Positions 23,387-27,038 of a stretch of DNA of 27,038 bases are shown here, piece after piece. Source of the DNA: Pigoraptor chileana (lineage: Eukaryota; Opisthokonta; Filasterea); assembly GCA_943704495.1 (NCBI GenBank), contig CALSCR010001591.1, forward strand, positions 1 through 27,038, in the 5' to 3' direction. Both the position numbers and the translations under genes were made by a program. Numbering within the stretch: position 1 is the first letter of the stretch; each line of letters begins with the position of its first letter. Under the pieces are notes generated by a model, which was not told where the DNA came from, searched no databases, and saw nothing but the letters and a program-made list of their open reading frames with translations.

Positions 23387-24003
23387 TCCGAAGCGCGCAG
23401 TGCCTCACACGGAGCTTTCCGTGAACGAACTCAGAAATTACGTGGTCACAGTCACTCGTTCAGATACACTTGAAACATGCACTAGGTTTGCAAGACTACG
23501 CAGAATATAATGTGTTCTTATTCGGTCATACCATTCAAATGAGATGATTCCAGATGGACAACCAGAAGTATTCTCTTTGTTGACTTTAGGCAATCCCTTC
23601 GCTTGGATGTCGTCGTGTGGCAGAGCGGATAATGTGTATGTCGTCGTCGCTGCTGCTCGTCAGGCCCATCAACAAAATAATGCACTGTGCCGTCGCCTGA
23701 TTTATTTGAGATTCTCACGCGAAATGTCTCAGGAATCGGGCGATCTCAAGCTAACACCCCGGCCACCGAGTCCAGCTATTTTTATGGTTGTGGGCGACCA
23801 CTTATCACGTGACAAAGAGTCACCCAGTCCGTCGTCACGGCACGGCAGTCGGCCCGGTGCGCCCGATCTGATCTAACACCCCATAATACTGGTCGTCTGT
23901 GAGCAGTCGAACGACATCCAATAGTTTCTGTACGGGTAGTGCTTGCTTGTTTGCATCATTGGCGAGGCCACCACAGTCCTCGGTGCGTGACAGGGGTGTG
24001 CAC
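23387..24003. promoter_or_regulatory. Divergent promoter region between Rab2 and TMEM42
   Basis: This 617-base stretch lies between the Rab2 start and the TMEM42 start. It has a TCACGTGA palindrome at 23805-23812. The plus-strand frame at 23544-23876 has no recognisable features. The right end (from 23835) overlaps a short minus-strand frame listed separately. Confidence 0.4.
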
Positions 24004-24005
24004 AT
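23835..24005 (-). CDS. Possible 56-residue antisense microprotein
   Basis: A minus-strand frame starts at an ATG that shares bases with the TMEM42 ATG on the other strand (the CATG at 24003-24006) and runs 56 codons. The middle (LPVQKLLDVVRLLTDDQYYG) reads like an amphipathic helix of a folded protein and has balanced composition, unlike the usual shadow frames. TTTCTTCTAAG just upstream could also be a splice acceptor, which would make this a last exon. No family is recognised. It may be chance. Confidence 0.2.
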   Translation of the reverse strand: MCTPLSRTEDCGGLANDANKQALPVQKLLDVVRLLTDDQYYGVLDQIGRTGPTAVP

Positions 24006-24752
24006 GCGCTTAGAAGAAAGCATGCAGCCGGATACTGCACGCGGTGGCGGCGCGAGCGGCGTGCGGGCGGGTGCACTGGGCTGGCCAGTTGGTGTTGGTA
24101 TTCCCCTCACGCGCGCCGTCGCGGCCGGCATCGCAGCGTCGCTCGCGTCTGTCGCTGGCAAGGGGGCGGCGGTTGTTGCGGGCGGCGGTGCTCGGCATGT
24201 GACGGGTGCTATACTGTCCCTCGATCTACTTTCCGGCGCGGGCTTGACGGAGCACACGGTGGGCTGCCCATCAATTTGTACGTCCAGGTCTTGCATGCTA
24301 TGCTGTCCATACTAACTCACTCGTTTCATTGCCTTTTGGGCTTGCACTCGCAGGTCGAAAATGCCTTGGCGCTTGTGCTAGTGCTGACCGTGTTCGGCAT
24401 GAATGCCATCATGTGGACCACTTTCGTGCGTGCCCTTGCCGCCAGCAAGTCGTCCTTACCGGTCACGGTCACATGCAGCGTCGCCAATTTTGTCATGTCG
24501 GTGAGCCGAAGCTGCATGTTATTTGGCTTGCTTTTCTGCTCGCTCTTATATCTGTTTGTTGGGTTCGCATTCTTTTTGACACATATTCTGGTATTGCGTG
24601 TTTTCGATTGTCACGGTCTGTCTAAGGCCGTCTTTGGGCACGCTCTGTTTGGGGAACTATTAGCGCCAACATGGCTCGTCGGCGCAGCATGTATCACGGT
24701 CGGACTGGCGCTCATTCATCGCGATGCCGTGGACCAGTCGCATACGGACTGA
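24004..24752 (+). CDS. TMEM42: TMEM42-like membrane protein (EamA/DMT fold)
   Basis: Exons are 24004-24258, 24354-24500 and 24627-24752, giving 175 residues, all joined in phase 0. After a Gly/Ala-rich N-terminus come four likely TM helices. Similarity to animal TMEM42 is clear: AVAAGIAASLASVAGKGA matches its first helix, GMNAIMWTTFVRAL its second, SSLPVTVTCSVANFVMS its third, and HALFGELL...VGLALIHRD its end. TMEM42 is a half-size relative of drug/metabolite transporters with no firm function. ATG at 24022 is an alternative start. Exon 1 could also extend to donors nearer 24280, but only the GTGGGC donor after ACG keeps phase 0. The gene converges with the membrane-LRR gene; 266 bases separate the stops. 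Confidence 0.82.
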
Positions 24753-25018
24753 CATGGATGCGTGAAATTTGTATTTTGAGGTGCCGACGGCAACAAGCAC
24801 GGGGCGTTGGCTGTCTCGTGTCATTGGCTGCAAGTTTGCACACATTATAATTTCTGCCGGCCATTGGGTACCAACTGGCTTTCACAATACAATTTCACAC
24901 GAAACGGCCATTCGACGATGAGTATTCTGTCACATGTACGATCCGGCGAGTGACAAGCACGCATATTTATATACAACCGTGCGCAAATACAGCATCACTG
25001 CACATACAGCATACAGCA

Positions 25019-27006
25019 TCACTGCACACTGTTCCTCCCGAACGATGCGAGTGATCCAAACAGTGTTGCGTCATCACCGTCACGGGCAACGACGCACTTT
25101 GAGCCGCGCGTGAAGACGGGGTGGTCCTGCCAACCCAGTTGCCCGGCGACAAGCCCAGCCAGCACAACGGGAGGCCTCGTCTGCAGTCGGAACGTCTCTG
25201 CTCTGTGCTTTGCAAGCACGCCTGCGAGCCACGCGCCGTGCAAGGCAAGGGCCGACGTGCGGGCATCGTCCGTCACCGTCAGTCCGTTGAGGGACGTGCA
25301 CCTCGGCAGAAGTGCAATCAGACGCAGATGCGCATCCGGGTCACACCCCAAAATAGGGTTGCGCTCGACTGACGCACGCCTGAGCCGCTGCAAGCTGCGC
25401 AAGGGCACCAGCGCCACCCAATCAGAGAGCGCGTTGTCGTCGAGGTGGATGGTCTCGAGGCAAGTGAGGCTCTCCAGACCACGGCACGACGCGATGCGGT
25501 TGTTGCTCAGGTACAATCGCCGCAGTGATGCACACCCAGCGAGCCCCTCGAGGCCATCCAGTTCCATGCCGACAAGCATCAGTGATTGCAGGGCAGATTT
25601 CCGCACTCCAAGTTCCCTGCAGCGGCCGCGAATGTGGTTGGCAACCGCCGACGCCTCTTCTCGCACAGCACCGTCTGCAGTTGATGCGGCATGGAGGGCA
25701 GCGAGGCGAGCCATTCGCAGCACATATCGATGGAGTATGATGGGCGGCGCGACAAGTGTGAAGATGCCGAGGACAATACACGTCGCGAGATAGTTGCGAA
25801 TCTGAGGGCCGACATCAAAGCGCATGACGGTGACAAGGAAGAGAATGCCACTTCCCAGAAGAACAATGGTGATAGGAAGGACTACAAAGTAGCAGTCCCG
25901 CAGTGTCCACGAGAGCATGGGACGGCGGCGCACGTATTGGTACACGAAGAGGCCGTATTGCACAAGAAGGCTGACAAAAGTGACTGCAAACCCAACTTTG
26001 AAAGTGCTGTAACCAAACCAAGGCAGGCCGACCGTGGAGAGCGCAATGCACAGAGAGGTGATGTTGATGACGGTCCACTCAAACCACAGGAATGTGAGAA
26101 TGCTGAGGAAGTTTCGCCGCAGCAGGGGCGGGTGGAGGAGGCTGCGGTTGTCCGACCGCATAGCATTATTGGCCACAATCACGCCAATGGCAAGCAGCTG
26201 CACCATTCCCAGCACAACGCTGCTGAACACAAATGCGCCCCGGAAGGGCTTCCAGTAGAGCCTAATGCGCACACACAGCCGACATGCAAACCAAAAAACA
26301 GTGTGAGGCGAGAGAATCGAAGCTAATCCAATGGCACGCCCATTTCGCTGTCGGGCAGGGACGGCCAATAATGTTAGTGTTGACAGACAAGACAAGAAAA
26401 CGAATGAAGCGACCACTCATGCCTCACTCACCAAGTGTCCGGCGACGTTGAGTTTTCAGCATAGAGATTAGAGACAAGGGCTATAGTGAAAAGAACAAGC
26501 ACAAAAATAAAAAGCCGTTGGGCCCAAGGGAGAAGAAAGGCAAATGCAACCTGCGTTCCATGAAAAAAAGCAAACGGCAATTCGATATGAGAGTTGAGGA
26601 CTCGACAGCACATGCGACAGCATACCACACTCCACTCAGTCGGCCCACAACGCACCTGCCATTTGCTGAGGGCGGGATTATTCAGCGGCATGCCCGCGGG
26701 CAACAGAGCCGCCCGGGCCGCCCGGCCCAATGCCCGCGCAACCGCGCGCATTCGCCCCGCCGCCCCCCGCCACCAGGCCGGACCCTGCTGGTGTGCACTG
26801 TGGCGGGCCCCACTGCCGACCGCGCTGGAAGCAACCCGAGGCCCCGCTCCAGTGGCATGCGCGGGGGTATTCGTTCCCGCCGTCTGGCCATTGTTATCGC
26901 TGGTGTTGCTTTGAGCATTGCGCAAATGCGACTGCGCTCTGTGGGTGGGCCGCTGTCGTCGGCGTGAATTGCTTTCCAACCCGGCCCCGTAATCCATGCG
27001 TTGCAT
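25019..27006 (-). CDS. Polytopic membrane protein with SDS22-like leucine-rich repeats, family unknown
   Basis: Exons are 27006-26432 and 26261-25019, joining TG|G to give DTWLYWKPF and about 605 residues. The frame stays open upstream to the window edge, so the true start may lie outside. Residues 1-130 are Arg/Ala/Pro/Gln-rich low complexity. About six hydrophobic helices follow at roughly 155-178, 201-223, 243-270, 279-302, 315-338 and 348-370. After a helical linker, residues about 416-525 hold four or so leucine-rich repeats of the SDS22 type (LRRLYLSNNRI, LETIHLDDNAL) with a capping segment that includes ERNPILG. The last 80 residues have no recognised domain. I do not recognise the membrane domain; it could be a receptor, channel or scaffold. 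Reading through the intron would add a hydrophobic stretch, but the T-rich acceptor before GCTCTACTGG fits the phase. Confidence 0.75.
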
Positions 27007-27038
27007 CTGGTGGTGGTGGAGGTGGTGGTGGGGCGGAG

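Noticed and set aside
23544-23876. 110-codon plus-strand frame between Rab2 and TMEM42
   Set aside because: No domain, no splice link to TMEM42 and no similarity that I recognise.

Overview
This is nuclear DNA from a compact, intron-bearing eukaryote. Nine protein genes fit in 27 kb. Introns are mostly about 90-230 bp with GT-AG ends, and neighbouring genes are separated by only 140-770 bp. The gene set points to a flagellated unicellular relative of animals: a Calx-beta adhesion GPCR, a DMPK/MRCK-type kinase, ZC3H3, CENP-V, TMEM42, a CEP76-like centriolar protein and Rab2. A choanoflagellate or another holozoan, or an apusomonad-grade protist, are the best guesses. This is inference from gene content, not a database match. 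I saw no bacterial operon signals, RNA genes, transposons or virus-derived elements. Layout, left to right: (1) 1-5523 (+), the 3' part of a very large adhesion GPCR with tandem Calx-beta domains, a hormone-receptor domain, GAIN/GPS, seven TM helices and a PDZ-ligand-like tail. (2) 5907-6353 (+), an intronless CENP-V/GFA-fold protein. (3) 6495-9646 (-), a C2/EF-hand phosphatidylserine decarboxylase. (4) 9930-12027 (-), the five-CCCH-finger protein ZC3H3. (5) 12794-16721 (+), a DMPK/MRCK-type AGC kinase with a PP1-docking RVxF motif and ankyrin repeats at its C-terminus. (6) 16913-21515 (+), a 16-exon CEP76-like C2/transglutaminase-fold protein. (7) 21719-23386 (-), Rab2. (8) 24004-24752 (+), TMEM42. 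(9) 25019-27006 (-), a polytopic membrane protein with SDS22-like leucine-rich repeats, not recognised. Gene pairs 2/3, 6/7 and 8/9 converge; 4/5 and 7/8 diverge and share intergenic DNA. These are unrelated housekeeping, trafficking, ciliary and signalling genes rather than one pathway. The most striking item is gene 5. It appears to join, in one polypeptide, a myosin-regulating type of kinase and a MYPT/PPP1R27-like phosphatase-targeting module. In animals these are separate proteins, and kinases of this group phosphorylate the phosphatase subunit. All exon models were built by hand from splice signals, reading phase and remembered protein families; they need transcript confirmation.
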